The translations under genes were made by a program, and so were the position numbers. The notes under the pieces were generated by a model that was not told the origin of the DNA, searched no databases, and saw only the letters and a list, made by a program, of their open reading frames with translations. Shown piece after piece: positions 38,330 to 51,464 of a stretch of DNA of 64,000 nt (the stretch's first letter is position 1; each line of letters begins with the position of its first letter). Origin of the DNA: Glossina fuscipes (lineage: Eukaryota; Arthropoda; Insecta; Diptera; Glossinidae). The DNA is taken from contig NW_023998517.1 of the NCBI RefSeq assembly GCF_014805625.2, positions 824,293 to 888,292 on the forward strand. Reading direction: 5' to 3'.

Positions 38330-38630
38330 TGCTCCATTAAATACCTCACACTAAGCTATTGCTGTTCGTATAATGACGTTCGGCGTTATACAAGAAGCTG
38401 GCCTGATTCGTATCAGTTTCAACAGGGCCCATCAGCGTACCAAATTTCATCAAAAAAATCCCAAAAATTGTGACAGGACAGAAGGACAGACAAGCTTAAA
38501 TTGATTCAGAAAGTGACTGTGAATCGTGGATATAATGAAAGTTTGATCTACCTCAGGTCCTTCTGAGTGTTGCATTTGTTCACCTAAATTTAACATATCC
38601 CACAAGTAGTACAGGGTATGAAAAACGCAA
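38330..38630 (+). mobile_element. Family A repeat copy
   Basis: Forward copy with TTAAATACCTCACACT, ATCAGCGTACCAAATTTCAT (shared exactly with the copy at 54405-54740), ACAGACAAGCTTAAATTGAT, TTCAGAAAGTGACTGTGAAT, CTTCTGAGTGTTGCA and an end block with CAGGGTATG. Confidence 0.7.
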
Positions 38631-39954
38631 ACATTTCGATCTCACTCGAGAGAAAGTATGGCATTTGAATTATACAAAAGATCAATGACACGTTCTACTT
38701 AAAAATATCCATAAATTAAGAAAATTACTCTGCATGCGCATTACTGTAAGCGCTTGAAATTGATTATGTAAATTAAAAGTAATTTAAATTAGTGTCATAT
38801 GCATTTATAATAACTATGATTATCATTTCGTTGATTTCGTTTGTTTCAAAATGTTAAGATTAACCTCATTATGACTGAAGCAAAGTACGCTTTGTTATTT
38901 TGGTTGTAACGCTAATGAATCTCAATACATTACAGGTACGTATGAATATTTCTCATTAATCAACATCATATAATCTAAACGACGTACAAATTGACGTATA
39001 AAACTTCATAGAACTATAACTTCATACCTTTTGCTAACCAAACTGAGATAACAGTAAGTTTATTACATTTTTATGACCACATTTTTCCATTAGAAATAGA
39101 CGAAGGTATACTAATTTTATCATTCTCTTTGCAACATTCTAAAATGCTCTTAAGAGTATCTAAGCGTTCGATACGCGTAAGATTTTGTAGCGACGACCGT
39201 GGGGACCGTAGAAAAGCGAAAAAGTCAAAAAAGTCGCTTTTAACAAAATAAAGTGCGACGGCAAGAAAACAGGTACTTACCTATCGTTGTGAAATTTTCT
39301 ACGCTATTCGATTGTCGGTAGACTGAAAATTTGTTAATTCGTTCGTGTATATCGTATATCGTAATATCCATGACATTTTGTAATAAGTAAACCTTGGTAG
39401 CTCTCTACGATACGAGTTCATAAACTATTGTGTGTGTATAAGCGATTTTTGTGGGCATTCGATTTAATTACGGACAGAATTTACATCAGTCCATGCGGAT
39501 TTTCCCATGTAGCGGAGTAGGGATTAAGGAACGATTTAGGATTGATCTTGAAACCTCAAAACAAAAGAACTTTTGGTCTGCAAAGGGGGCAATTGTGAAT
39601 GGTTTACTAATGACTAACAAACTCTTGAGTCGATTTCGTCTAATTTTGTTTTCAAATCTCAAACTAGTTTTACAAGCATGATAAGGAGCAATTAGAATTC
39701 AAATTTTTGCTTTTTCATATAAAATTCGAAGAGAGCTTAAGTCATTTCAGTAGACAGGCATAGGCATCTAAGCAAGCAAGACCGCAATTCATGGTGGTTA
39801 AGATTGCATCCATATTTCGGAGACTGCGAAGGGCTTGTCTAACCCCTGTAGAGTAAATAAAAGCTTACCTTTTTTATATACATTTCAAATGCTGGGTGTG
39901 CGGGATTCGTTTCATAATAAATAAAACTTTTTTACTCGTTTAGATGTATTATCT
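38631..39954. other. Intergenic DNA, no gene recognised
   Basis: AT-rich; a 76-codon plus-strand frame at 39451-39681 has no recognisable domain. Several TAAT/ATTA cores are present but with no obvious cluster. Confidence 0.45.
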
Positions 39955-40685
39955 TTATACCCAGCACTGTAGGATGGGGTCACACTCACACCCTCACAGA
40001 CCCTATAAAGTATATATATTCTTTGATCAGCGAGAAATTCTAAATTGATTTAGCCATGTCTGTCCGTCTGTCCGTCTGTTTATTGTTGTCACTCTCCTGG
40101 TCGTAAAAATGAAGATATCGACTTCAAATTTGGTAGAAGCATTGCAAGTTTTTGCTCGCAGGTTGGTGTTGAAAATGGGCTAAATTGCCCGGAGCAGAAG
40201 ACCGCAATGGAGCATAAACTGAAAGCAACTCCGTTTTTCTTAACAAAAATTTCTGGATTTTTTCTCGTTACTCGGAAATTATTAATGTTAGAAGGCTGGA
40301 ATTTTCCACATTCACTTTGCGAAACACTCTACTTTTTACGTTGAAAAATGGAAGCAATCGCCCATGCCCACACCAAGTTGCAACTAATTAAATTTTCCTT
40401 TTTTTCACTTTTTTGAAATTTTATGCTTATTTATCCATAAGGCAAACAATAGAGAATGTTTAAAATTATTTTGTGTGCTCCTCAAATGAAGATATATTTT
40501 ACCTGCCGAGAAATGGGTTATTTCTAAAACGAATGTCGTAGACGCCGCGATTAATTTTTTCTTAATCATCCCAGCGATATGGGTATCAAATAAAAGGACT
40601 GGGAGAGTGGAATGCGAAAAACATAGTCGTGGGTATGTGAGATTCGGCCTCCGCCGAATATAAATTTTTTATTTGTTTTGCTCAT
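39955..40685 (+). mobile_element. Dispersed repeat, family B (longest copy)
   Basis: Begins near TTATACCCAGCACTG, continues with CTATAAAGTATATATATTC, TTGATCAGCGAG, a CATGTCTGTCCGTCTGTCCG box, TCGTAAAAATGAAGATATCG and GCTCGCAGGTTGGTGTTGAA. It ends with GAGATTCGGCCTCCGCCGAA. The same ordered blocks recur at 41320, 46440 (reverse), 48420 and 49990. No coding capacity; a non-autonomous interspersed element. Confidence 0.65.
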
Positions 40686-41319
40686 ACTTCCATGACAATT
40701 AGTTGTAAAGCGAGAAATTTGCATCCTTTGCTTAACAATAATAAATGAGAAAATATTCGCATAATATATAAGAATAAACTATAAGTTTTAAGTTCTTGTG
40801 AAGGTTCTCTTATTCATAAAAAAATTATTTCGCTGGACGTCCGCTCTTTTAAACTAATAATAAATTGACTAACGTTTCTTTACAAACTGGCGTCAAAAAG
40901 AGCGCACAAAGTTTGTTAGAAACATAGTTAAAATATAGTCGCACGCAATGAATTGAATGAATTACGTCTTCTCTTAATATAATTTCTACGATATATATTA
41001 ATCATAATAACTTAACAGTAAATCAAGATTAATTACTTTTGATTCCGTCTAAAAAGTAGTTTTTTTTTTATTTTAATTTCATGCAATGCACTGAAATATT
41101 CTTGCGACAAAGACCTTCATTGTGGCCCCTTTGTCTCCTCTAACTCATTTTTAATCAATTTATATGTTTTTCATTCACGAATTCTTTCTTTCCATTCCTT
41201 AGCCGACCTATTTACCAATGTTGCAAAGCGAGCTATGTTTTTGAATGAACAAAATTTTGTTATTTATGATCGAACGTTGAACTCTTCATAAAGTTAATAA
41301 ACTTTTGAAGAAAGACTTT

Positions 41320-41740
41320 TGGTGTGGGAAAGCTCTTTGTTATGCCCGGAAGGAAGCTCCGGATGCTCCCGTAAAGTATATTTACCCTGGATCATCATCG
41401 ATCGATTTAAGCATGTCCATCTGTCCGTCTATTGCAAACATTCTTCTGGCCGCAAAAATGAACCGATCGCCAAACTGAGCAGATATGGAAATTCTTGCTC
41501 GACGGTTAGTATTGACTATGAGTCACTTTGTATGTTCTTTGCTTGTTACTTATAAAGTGCACAACATGCACGATATGAACTTCCACTTTTATTCTAAAAA
41601 TAAAAAAAATCAGCCATGCCCACCCAATGTTATAGGGGATGAAAATTTAGTTGTTTTTTTTTTTTTTAGGCTAACGGTGATGGATATAAGAGATTCGGTC
41701 AAGAGCGATATAATGTTTTTGCTCGTTTTCTTTTAAATCC
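41320..41740 (+). mobile_element. Family B repeat copy
   Basis: Contains CATGTCCATCTGTCCGTC, GGCCGCAAAAATGAACCGAT, TTCTTGCTCGACGGTTAG and the end block GAGATTCGGTCAAGAGCGAT. Shorter and more diverged than the copy at 39955-40685. The frames at 41319-41736 are translations of this repeat. Confidence 0.6.
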
Positions 41741-41849
41741 GTCTGAGTAGGTGACTAAGTACGAACGGGGACTAAAGCGTCGGTATTCGAGGTAATCAAA
41801 TCTGAGGTTCAGTAGAATTGTCTTTAGTCGTAGTTATAGTGAGTGGTCA

Positions 41850-41980
41850 GTGGGCGAAGGCGTAACACCGATTGGGCAGGCAACCACTAAGCGGCCTCCA
41901 CCACGCCCAACTTCTTTCCTCTCTTCTAACTGACCGTCACCGTATTAAAAATAGCGGCATCCCCTAAATGATAGGTTAAG
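41850..41980 (-). mobile_element. Possible SINE-like fragment, second copy
   Basis: The minus strand shows AATACGGTGACGGTCAG, GGAAAGAAGTTGGGCG and GCTTAGTGGTTGCC (A-box-like), in the same order as the blocks at 36885-37080. A B box is not clear. Weakly supported. Confidence 0.25.
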
Positions 41981-42863
41981 TAAAAAAAAAAAGAAAATGC
42001 AGAGGTAAATTGGAGTTCCACCTAATAATAAGCGAAACCAACCGACAATAGTAAAAATATTAACAACAAGTCCCTCGATTCGGGGAGTATGATTTTTAAG
42101 TTGCCAGAAAGAGCTGAATGGCCAGCCTTCATAACAAATAATAAAGATATTTTAAGGCAGCTTATCTAGTTCTTCAACCTATACCTATAAAGAACCCTCT
42201 TTTCTTTACTGGAATAATGATTCTACGTCGAATATATATATATATAAGGTTTCTTCACCAAGCCATCATTTTTTTTATGACATATATAGCGCATTGGCTC
42301 TATATGTAAGGGCTCGGCGATGCTGAGAAAAGATCGTAGGTAGGGAAGTAGGAAGAAGTTGAGTTTATTTAAAATCAAGTAGAGTGAGAAATGTCTCTAA
42401 GGTTTAAAATTTTAGAGCTTCTTCACCTATTCTTATTCAATAAACAGTGAGGTCCCTTGAAACACAATTCAACCTTAAGTGTGTGTCTTAATACAATTTA
42501 AAAGCGTAAAAAAGTAAAAAATTCTTAATTGCGTATTTTCTCTTTTCATATTAAGGTTTTAATGCCGTGCCTTTGGCAGTATCGTGACAATACGAAAAAT
42601 CGCCTGCATATTTGCATATCGCACACATACACATAATCCACTCTATAAATTTACATTTTTTAGGCAATAAATTTGGAAAAAAACTTTAATATTTAAAATG
42701 TACGTAACTGTAGGCGTTGTGTGTGCAGGTGTATGTGTGTATATGTGTTTATGTGTATATATTTGGAAAATTTCAGCTATGCAAGCAGCAGACCCCTTTA
42801 ACTGGGTGCGGTTCTAAAAGGAAATGAAAGTTATGAAAATTTGTTCTTGCTATATGTACATAC

Positions 42864-42896
<33 letters not shown>

Positions 42897-44879
42897 CAGT
42901 AAAGAGGTGGTTGTTGTAAGAGCGTATAGCTAAAGGCCGCTTTTTCGAATGCACATTACACTAGATTTGGTTAATAAGAAATAATTTTAAATTATATTCA
43001 TTTCATTAAAAGCAAATACTGCAGCTATGTCGGTTGCCTACGTATTAACAAACACATAAACGCATTGATCGGTGCATTGACGACTTGCATCGAATTAAAG
43101 GAGAACAAAGAATTGTGTTACACTTGCATGCATATATATAAAATCTGTACAGATTTGGTATCATTTTCATTTTATTGAAAGAACGACCTTAAACACAAAC
43201 ACACGCATGCAGTTGCAAATGGAACAATAAAGGAAAAAAGCAAATAAAAAAAAAAAAATAAATTTCATTTGATGAGACGCCATATTTTTATGTTACTTGT
43301 GAATACAAAAGCTATGCACACATGCACATTTACGGCCAGTAAATGCGTGAACATTACTAGAGAGGGTTGTATTTTTTTATTTTTTTTTATTTTCTTTATT
43401 TGAAAAGCCTAAATATAATTTCCTTCAGCTTTATAGCGTAGTGCTGATATACATATAGGCTAGTGCATTGCTCATATATATATATATATATGTATGTGTA
43501 TATATATATATATGTATATAAATATTCAATTCAAATATGAAAAGGTATATACTGGCTGGCGTTGGAAATTAAATTTTCATTTCTTTTAAGAAAATAATCA
43601 AATTTTCTTTAGTTTGCTTCCATTTTATGACAATGTTATGAGACATCTCAGTAATCAGTATTTGCGTTTATTGAAAAAATTGTTACAAACTTTTAATGGG
43701 ATATCCTTTTCCGCACTTATAAAAAAAGACAAACATACACACAACTACATGTACGCAAATTTGATTGTCTATGTATTAGTGTATTTTAGACCCCTTGGCA
43801 AGGTTACCAATTTTTATATATATTTGTGTAAAAAGAGAAGCAGAAAAGTTCAAAATTCAATTGATTATAATCGAATAATTAAAGTCTAGTCTAGTCTTCA
43901 TATCTGCACATTTTCTAAACTCAGTATTTTGTGGAGTTTCAGTTGAAATTTTAAAGAATAATTTTATTATACACAGTTGAAAAAGTCAGATTAAGAAGAG
44001 GGATGATTGTAGCGGTATACGACATCTGCGATATAATATGTGTGACAGCTTCAGGAGGACAGCTTTACTCCCATTTCGCTCGCTTTTCATTCCTTTTAAA
44101 GTAAAGAATGTACAAAATAAATCTTTCCAGCATTGGTTATGTTCCGATATCAGTGCATGTGGTTGCGAATTGATTCAAAAGTATTTCTGATATTCTCATG
44201 GTTTCTAATGGACGGCTTTTTAACTTAACGTATTAACGATATTCGATTTGCTTTACCTTCACTCATAAGAATACGATCCATTAGATATCTGGTAACCCTA
44301 GTCGTCAAGTCTGTTTTTTTTTTTTTTTTTTTTTGTTATTGATGTGCATTATATGAAACGAGTGCAGACGATAGCTAAAAACGAAATAGCTATAAAATTT
44401 AGTCGTTGCCGTTCAAGCAGCACTCGCTAGGCCACGTTACCAGAGCATTACAGCAAATTTTAGGTCCTTTTATGAAATCATGTTAAAAAACAGGGATCGC
44501 ACATGCGCAGTTAAGAACGCACGTTAAAAACACCAAAAAGTATTTTAGTCACTTTCATATGACTATACACATACACAAAAACACACAAGTTTAATCAAAT
44601 TATCAAAAATTTTCTTACCACTTAAGCCTATAGAAGTCAACCCGTCATTCTCTATGCTATTGCTTTAAGCGGCTTTCCCTGGAACTTTTCATTGATTTTT
44701 TTTTAATTTTTTTTTTTATATTTTACTGCGGCATTTGAAACAGCGACACTACAATATTAAGCCTAAAGTAAGTTTGCTATTGTTAATCTAAATTAATTTC
44801 TTAAATTTAAAAAATGATTTTCACAAATTGATATACAAACGTGATATTCAATTTTAATTATTATAAATTTTTCTTTCCT

Positions 44880-44880
<1 letters not shown>

Positions 44881-44912
<32 letters not shown>
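44881..44912. repeat. 32-base T homopolymer
   Basis: Uninterrupted run of T, the longest homopolymer in the window. On the minus strand it is a 32-A run; no retrotransposon sequence is evident next to it. Confidence 0.95.
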
Positions 44913-44917
<5 letters not shown>

Positions 44918-45651
44918 TACAATTTTTCTTATTTGTTTGTTTTGTAGCGTCGGTGAATGCGATATTTTCCGGTTGTGAATCGTGTCCTATACATTGATGA
45001 TTCTAATACAACTGCATTTAATACTTAAGCTGTTATTTTCAGTTACTTGCTTGCTCAACGACAAATACGAAACTGACATATTTTAATACGCTTGATGCGC
45101 TCAGCACTCATGCGGCCTTTACTACATAATAAAACCAACAATAATAATAGCAACAACAGCAACAACAACAACACGTGCAAGCGAGGGTAACCCGTAACCC
45201 TCAAATAAGCCAAACAACAAATAGACGACAAACAACCAACTGATGAGGAGAACCAGTTATAAAACTAGGTTTTAGGTTAAATATTTCAATTGCTCTCATC
45301 GTTGCGTTAATCTAACTCTCTCAGCATTCACGTAACCTTTTCTATAAGATATTATTATTTGAAAACTTGCTTGCTGCTTCTCTCCTCTCAGGGCGAAAAT
45401 TATTAAATATAAAATCTTCATGGTCGTCCATTCAGTAAGGCATATATATATATGCATTTATATATGTGTACATGGAGTTGAAATTATTTTATTTCCGACT
45501 ACTAATCATTTTTTAATGATTTGAATTCGAGTCGCGAAATAAACGAAATATTGACTATATTTATATTTACTGGGGCCTTCCTCCTCCCCCCCTCCCAAAG
45601 AAACAAATTCCTTGATTTCTGGCTTTGTAAAATTTCTCTCTTTAACAAATT

Positions 45652-45690
45652 TTCTCTCTCTCTCTCTCTCTCTCTGTCTGTTTCTCTCTC
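45652..45690. repeat. CT dinucleotide tract
   Basis: TCTC repeat with a CTGTCTGTTT interruption, GAGA on the minus strand. GAGA tracts can bind GAGA factor in flies, but here a plain microsatellite is equally likely. Confidence 0.85.
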
Positions 45691-46439
45691 GCTCTGGCTC
45701 TCTTTCTCAACCATTTTCTCGTTTAGCATCCTTAGCGTTTTGCAGTTGAAATACAATAATACGGTTTGGTAGTTGATTTTACATATTTTGATCCTTTTTA
45801 TACTTATATTTCCATAAGCGCTCAACACCCCATTTATCAGTTCGTACGTTCGCTTGCGTTGATATGTCTATCTTGCGTGGTGACACTTATGCTTTTTCTC
45901 ATTAAGTCGCTGGGTTTTTATCATTACTGTTATCGTTGATTGTTGACAAATGTAAACATATATATAGTCTTTGCGTATATATATAAATATATATATACGG
46001 TATCTATATATATCATAAGTAAATAAAATGGAAATCTCAGGCCTCATTAATCAGATAACTTAAGAGTTGTTGACTGCTCTTATTGTGTAATATTTCCTAT
46101 TACTACACTATGTGCATCGTTAACTTACTATTTTTGCTTTACTTTGCGCATTTTAGGTAAAAAAAAAACAAACAATTAAGAAAATTATGTTCGGCCGCGA
46201 ACGAATCCTTTACACCCATCACAATTATTCTAAAACAGACTAAAGTAAGAGCAAAAAGCTAAATTTCCGAACTCTATAACGTTGCGTGGGCGTGGTAAAT
46301 TGTTTTCTATTTTTATAGAATAAAAATAGTGCCAACGTATAAAATGTGTCTGAAGCAGACATGTCCATTTTTGCGACCATGACCATGTGCATGTTTATCA
46401 CAACAACAATTAAAAGACAAATGAATAGACACACTCACA

Positions 46440-46810
46440 CTCATGCCAAATATTTGTTACTGATCAATAATATGTGGACTCTGTAGGGTCTCTGATGCTT
46501 CTTTCTAAACGTCGCAAACGTTTTGGCAAGAGAATGACAATAAGCACCTGCTGCAGGACACTTCATGGAATATCAATGCAAATTTTTATCTTTTGCGTAT
46601 TTTTATACTGTGGGCGTATCCCTTGACCAATTTGGCTGATTTTCAAGAACAACCTGTGCGCAAGAACTTTTAGTCTATCAGCTAAATTTGAAGCAGATAG
46701 GTCCTTTCTTGCGATTAGGATTACGTTTACCACAGGGAAACACAACAGACAGACGAACATTCCTAAATCATTTTAAGATTTGATCAAGACTACATATGCT
46801 GTATGGGGCT
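46440..46810 (-). mobile_element. Family B repeat copy, reverse orientation
   Basis: Read on the minus strand it shows CCATACAGCATATGTAGTC, TTGATCAAATC, GTTCGTCTGTCTGTTGTG and TTAGCTGATAGACTAAAAG, corresponding to the TATAAAG...TTGATCAG...GTCCGTCTGTC order of the forward copies. Confidence 0.5.
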
Positions 46811-47656
46811 CATGAATGAAAAAATAGATAAAAAAGAGAAACAAAATGCTTCAGCCTTTTTTATGTACATTTACATAGATGAATATATATTGAATATATA
46901 TGAATATATGTATATATAGACAGATAATGTAAGTACTTTCCTTCTTGTAGTTTTCCATCAATTTTGGGTTATTGGCCATATGTGGACTTATTGCGTGATT
47001 ATCGGCCAAACTTTTATACGCTTATTCTCACATTTTTCGCTTAATCTCGTATGTGGCCAAATTTTTTTACAAATATTTGAACAATTATTCAACAAATGTA
47101 AACAAATTGGACGCTTAGTCGCACATTTTGTCGGCTCTGCACATAGTGTAATAGTATAGAAAGACAAAGAAAAAAAACGTATTTACTTTTATGGTAGGAG
47201 ACCCTCTTTAATGGCGTTCTATGACATCTATTCGAAGCTACAAAAAAACTACACTGTGCACGCTTCAGTGTAGTCATCTTTGCGATGGCGCATAACTTAA
47301 AGAGGCAGCCACAGTTTTATCCAGCGCCCTGTAGCGCCACTCACGCCACTCTCTTAGAAAGCAGGTGTGTCAAATTCATGTACCCAAGGGAATTTTTTTT
47401 TCGTTTTATTCCATTATGATATCCATGAAGGATTGTGAGCAAGTTTTTTTGGGATAGATGATAAAAAAGTTACAGGCAAACGACATTTGTACAAACCATT
47501 GAGGAATATTTCAAATAACGCAATATTTATGCTTAAATCGAGATAGCATTGCTGATTGGGTGTTAGCTTCGGTATAAATGCTTTTATTGCCTTGCTAAAG
47601 GACATTGCTGGATATATGCTAACACACGCAGGACTAGCGGCGTCAACGCACTTACC

Positions 47657-47845
47657 ATCACCTATCATGGATAGAATCCGTGGCGTGCCTCCACGTCTTA
47701 GTAAAACGTCAGTACGTGGCACGTAGTCAACTTTCTTAAGATGGGTAGTTAAAGGTTGGCAGTCTCGATGGTGATACGTCCCGATATTAGGAGAGCGTAA
47801 TGCACAGATATAACCAGGCATAGCAAATAATAATAAAAGTCGCAA
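47657..47845 (-). other. Exon-like open frame, unrecognised protein
   Basis: The minus-strand frame is open for 143 codons (47414-47845) in a stretch that is visibly less AT-rich than its surroundings. The first codon is TTG; the first ATG is nine codons in (AMPGYICALRSPN). A good donor, GATG|GTAAGTGCG, falls inside the frame at about 47656, and an acceptor-like TTGTACTTCAG lies just upstream near 47848. The supported segment would therefore be about 190 bp with residues such as IGTYHHRDCQPLTTHLKK and VDYVPRTDVLLRRGGTPRIL. The leading LRLLLLFAMPGYICAL could be a signal-peptide-like end. I do not recognise the family, and it may be a chance frame. Confidence 0.3.
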
Positions 47846-47849
47846 TTTC

Positions 47850-48419
47850 TGAAGTACAACCTGAAGTTTTCTTATTAAATATGTAAATGAATATCGTTTA
47901 GTCGATTCAATAATAGAAATGTAAAATCTCTCATATTTTTAACTCATTTCTTATTGCCCTCACTGCTATAGAAACATTGGTCTATTGTTTATGTCTGGAA
48001 AAATTTGTCGGAATTGTACCAACTGCGCTTTTGTCAGACTAAGTTTAACGAGGAGGGACGGAGGTGTAATTAAGTAAATTAATAATTTTCCTTCTTTTTT
48101 TTTTTTTGTAGGCCAAATAACTACTAAGTTTCAAGTACTTCGAATATGCCTTACTAGGTGTCGCGAATGGTATGAAAATTTAATATAACTGCATAATTTG
48201 ATGATGTAATAAATGCACTTAACGTATGTTTTTATAAATACATTTATTATATGCGCGTAAAACTTAACGATCCTTTCGTATAACATTTTCAAAGCAATAG
48301 GATAAAACAGTAAAGATATATATTAATAGGAGGCAATAATATAAATAATGCAACGGCAAGGGTTAGCAAATGGAGTTTTGTAGATATAATGTGTAGCCCG
48401 TAACACTATTAAAACAAGT
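47850..48419. other. Intergenic DNA, nothing recognised
   Basis: AT-rich sequence between the exon-like frame and the next family B repeat, with a T-run at 48096-48108. No feature was seen. Confidence 0.4.
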
Positions 48420-48860
48420 TCTTCTCCACAAAGTCGGAGGGAATTCTTAAAGACCACATAAAGTGTATATAGTGTTGATCAGCCGATTTGAGCATGTCCA
48501 TCCGTCTGTCTGTCTGTCTGTCTGCCCGTAACGTCATTCGCACAGTGCAGTGTAGTCTGAGATCAACTCCTTTTCAAATATACAAAAAAATGTTTTTTTT
48601 TAATTTTATTTTTATTTTCACGTTTATATTCTATGGCTGATTCTAGAGCACATGTGCAAAAGTGGGAAAAAATCAACCCCGTCTCCTTAGTATTATTGAA
48701 TAACAACATTTTATGCACTTGTCAAAACGTTTGCAGCATTCGGAAAAATGCTGCAGAGATCCTATAAAGTCTACAGTATTATTGATCAGTGCTCAACAGC
48801 GATGGGTATAAAAGATTCGATCGCGACCAAATATAATTTTTTTATTTGGTATTTGTTAGT
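48420..48860 (+). mobile_element. Family B repeat copy
   Basis: Contains CACATAAAGTGTATATAGTG, TTGATCAGCCGATTTGAG, CATGTCCATCCGTCTGTCTG with a short TCTG tandem run, and the end block AAAGATTCGATCGCGACC. An internal second TATAAAGTC...TTGATCAGTG segment near 48760-48790 suggests a partial duplication inside the copy. Confidence 0.6.
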
Positions 48861-49989
48861 GCTTTTTTCATATATATATACACATATATATATAGATATA
48901 TACATACATATACATATATACAAAATTATGAAATCTTCTATAAAACTGAGAAATATTAAAATTCAAAAATTACTTTTAGTTACTTTAGTTATTTGATACA
49001 TTTCCTAATGAGCGCTAATTGATTATGCGATGATTTTGCTGCTACGTTTGCTATTTATTTTCTATATGTGAACTTGGAAATACATTGAAATCTAAATATT
49101 GATTAGAGCCTTTATTTTCTTCCGTTTTTGTATTCCGCTTATTATTCCAAAAGTTGTTTAAACAACGCAGTCGTGATATTTGCTTTTAAGTGTGTCAAAA
49201 GTGTAAGTGTGTGTTAAAAAATGAAAAAGCTGAGGTGAGAATTCCATGAGAATTCAATTAGAGAGTTTATATATTTTTTAATGGTAGCTACAGTGACACA
49301 AATAAAAATTTCATAATAGGAGAAAACACGAAAGAAAGTCATATTGGCCGGAAAACAAGCCGTTGCGACCTCAAGCCTCAGCTTGAACAGGTTTATAAAA
49401 ATTGCACGAACATATATTTTACTTGGATACATGTCGACAGTGAAGGCATATTTGTCAAGGCCATTTATTAGTTTATTGCAAAAAAAGTGTCCTCCAACTG
49501 ACGCTGGCATGCCATCGGTTAACAAGTTATCTGGCCGGAGAAAACCGCAATTCCGATATCAGTGTATCGATACTCTTAGCTATAGATTAAAATTTTCTAA
49601 ATAGCGCGACCTGCGAACTACTATTTAAATCTTGACAAAAAGTCGTATATATGCATATATTTGCATATCTGACAGTCATAGCTAATATTGTTTTAAAATT
49701 GATTTTAAATCACTTAAAAATTCCTACTCCCGTATGCTCGCAATGGGCACTTTATCTGGTCCGCAGTTAAGGAAGAGCTACGTGAAGTCTTTTCGCTTTA
49801 AGCAGAATATAGATTTTTTATCTCTTTGACTGTACTCTTGGTATAATTAGCCATCACTGGCATGTGTTATACAAGTCATAAGTTGTTCTTTTGCTCTTCA
49901 CATTGAGTTCCTCCTCATAAACAAAATTGCTTCGCTTATCAATCACACTAGGTTTATAAAATAGTGCCTGAGATGAAAAAATTCGGAGT

Positions 49990-50670
49990 TTGTCCAAATG
50001 TTTGCTTCATAATGCTTCATAAAGTATACGTATTCTTGAGTAGCAGCAAATTCTGATGCTAATCCTACTTTTCTGATTAGCATTAAGTTCGGAATTGAAT
50101 TAATCATGCGCGTCTGTCGGTCAGTGTAATGACTACGTTAACCATTCTTCATATTGGCAAAAATTTTGCACAGGCATTGGGAATAGCTGTACGCAGGTTG
50201 GTATCAAAAGTATGTCAAATCGATCGAGGTACACCGTAAAAGGAGAATACCCGATTTTCAAATGCATAACGAAGTGGGATTTTTTGGTCTCTACTTACAG
50301 ACTAATACGGATGAAAAACTACAAATTTTATTAAATATTCTTTAGCTAATTGTCCAGTACCTACATAAAAATGAAAAAAATTAGTTCCCACAATGTTGCA
50401 GAGCATCGAATTTTCATTCTTTTATCAAACGGTTACATCACAAAGGAAGCTTTAGAGATCTCCAAGCCTAGAAACTATTGCTCGCAGCTTGGTATAGGAA
50501 ATGGTTGGCCTAAGGACATGCCTGCAAAAGAAAAATAAAATATGATGTTTGCTCGTTACTTATAGGCTGCAATAATAAAAATTTGTATATTTTACATTAA
50601 GATGAAGGTAGTGGTGGTGGGTTTAGAAGGTTCGGTCGTAGGCGGATATATTTTTCTCGTTCGCTCGTTT
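49990..50670 (+). mobile_element. Family B repeat copy
   Basis: Contains CATAAAGTATACGTATTC, TTGAGTAGCAGCAAATTC, CGCGTCTGTCGGTCAG, GTACGCAGGTTGGTATCAAA and the end block GAAGGTTCGGTCGTAGGCGG. The 62-codon frame at 50350-50538 lies wholly inside and is not a gene. Confidence 0.55.
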
Positions 50671-51464
50671 TGGTAACGGGTCGTATTGGAAAGTCTCCCC
50701 GGTTTTTTCCGCCATTTCGAGGTTCTTTTTGTAGCCTGCTCTCTTCAAATGACTCCAAACTGTCAAGTGCAATGTACGCTGAAATGCCAACTTTTAAGCA
50801 TATGCACGTTCGAGACAATCAGGCGAGTATTGTCCAAGATAAGGCATGAACACAATTCCTCAGAGAAACCCGCGAAGAATTTTCAATACGACCTAATATA
50901 TTCAATATTGTTTGGCAAATCAAAACGCCTTGCTATTCCCTTGCACGCCGTAGAAAATTGTTGAAATATGCTGACGAATAATTGGTCTATTCGATCCACC
51001 TTTCACTTATTGGCTGATAAACGCACAAAGAGGACCGGGGCCTCTTATTCGCATTTTCCTTGAGAAAATATCAGTCACCCGATAGCGTTTGTGTGTTAAA
51101 AATCGAATTCTAAGAAAAGTTTCGCAGAAGGTGTCGATGCTACGAACGAGATTGAGCAAAAGTTCAGCACAACTTGTTCATTCTCAATAAGTTCACATTC
51201 AAATTGTAATCTGCCAAATATTTCATAAATTATTTAAATATTGTATTGGCTAAATTTTTTTTTGCTGTCTCACAGCTTTTGCCAGAGAAGTAGCGCTCGA
51301 ACCAGAGCATCGATTGTCGATTAATTCATATTGTATGCTACAATACAAACAACGCCGTGATCAATGTTCTCTTTTAGATAATTTTCATTGAAAGAAGGGA
51401 GGAATGCAATGATACACATGTTTGTGTTTGTAAAAAAAAACAAAAAAGTTATACTGAATAGTGA
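50671..51464. other. Intergenic DNA with tRNA terminator
   Basis: No gene recognised; frames at 50597-50964 on both strands have no recognisable domain. At 51431-51447 the minus strand has two T-runs (TTTTTT G TTTTTTTTT) about 20 bases beyond the tRNA 3' end, a good RNA polymerase III terminator. Confidence 0.5.

Larger units (their letters stand above)
41981..46239. other. Intergenic DNA rich in simple repeats
   Basis: TA microsatellites at 42868-42896 and 43477-43512, a T-run at 44315-44334, a 32-T run at 44881-44912, an AAC/AAT trinucleotide patch at 45135-45175 and a CT tract at 45652-45690. Both long frames at 45502-45828 are translations around the CT tract. No gene recognised. Confidence 0.5.

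Noticed and set aside
45502..45828. 108-codon minus frame rich in Glu/Arg/Ser
   Set aside because: The charged stretch is the translation of the CT/GA microsatellite.
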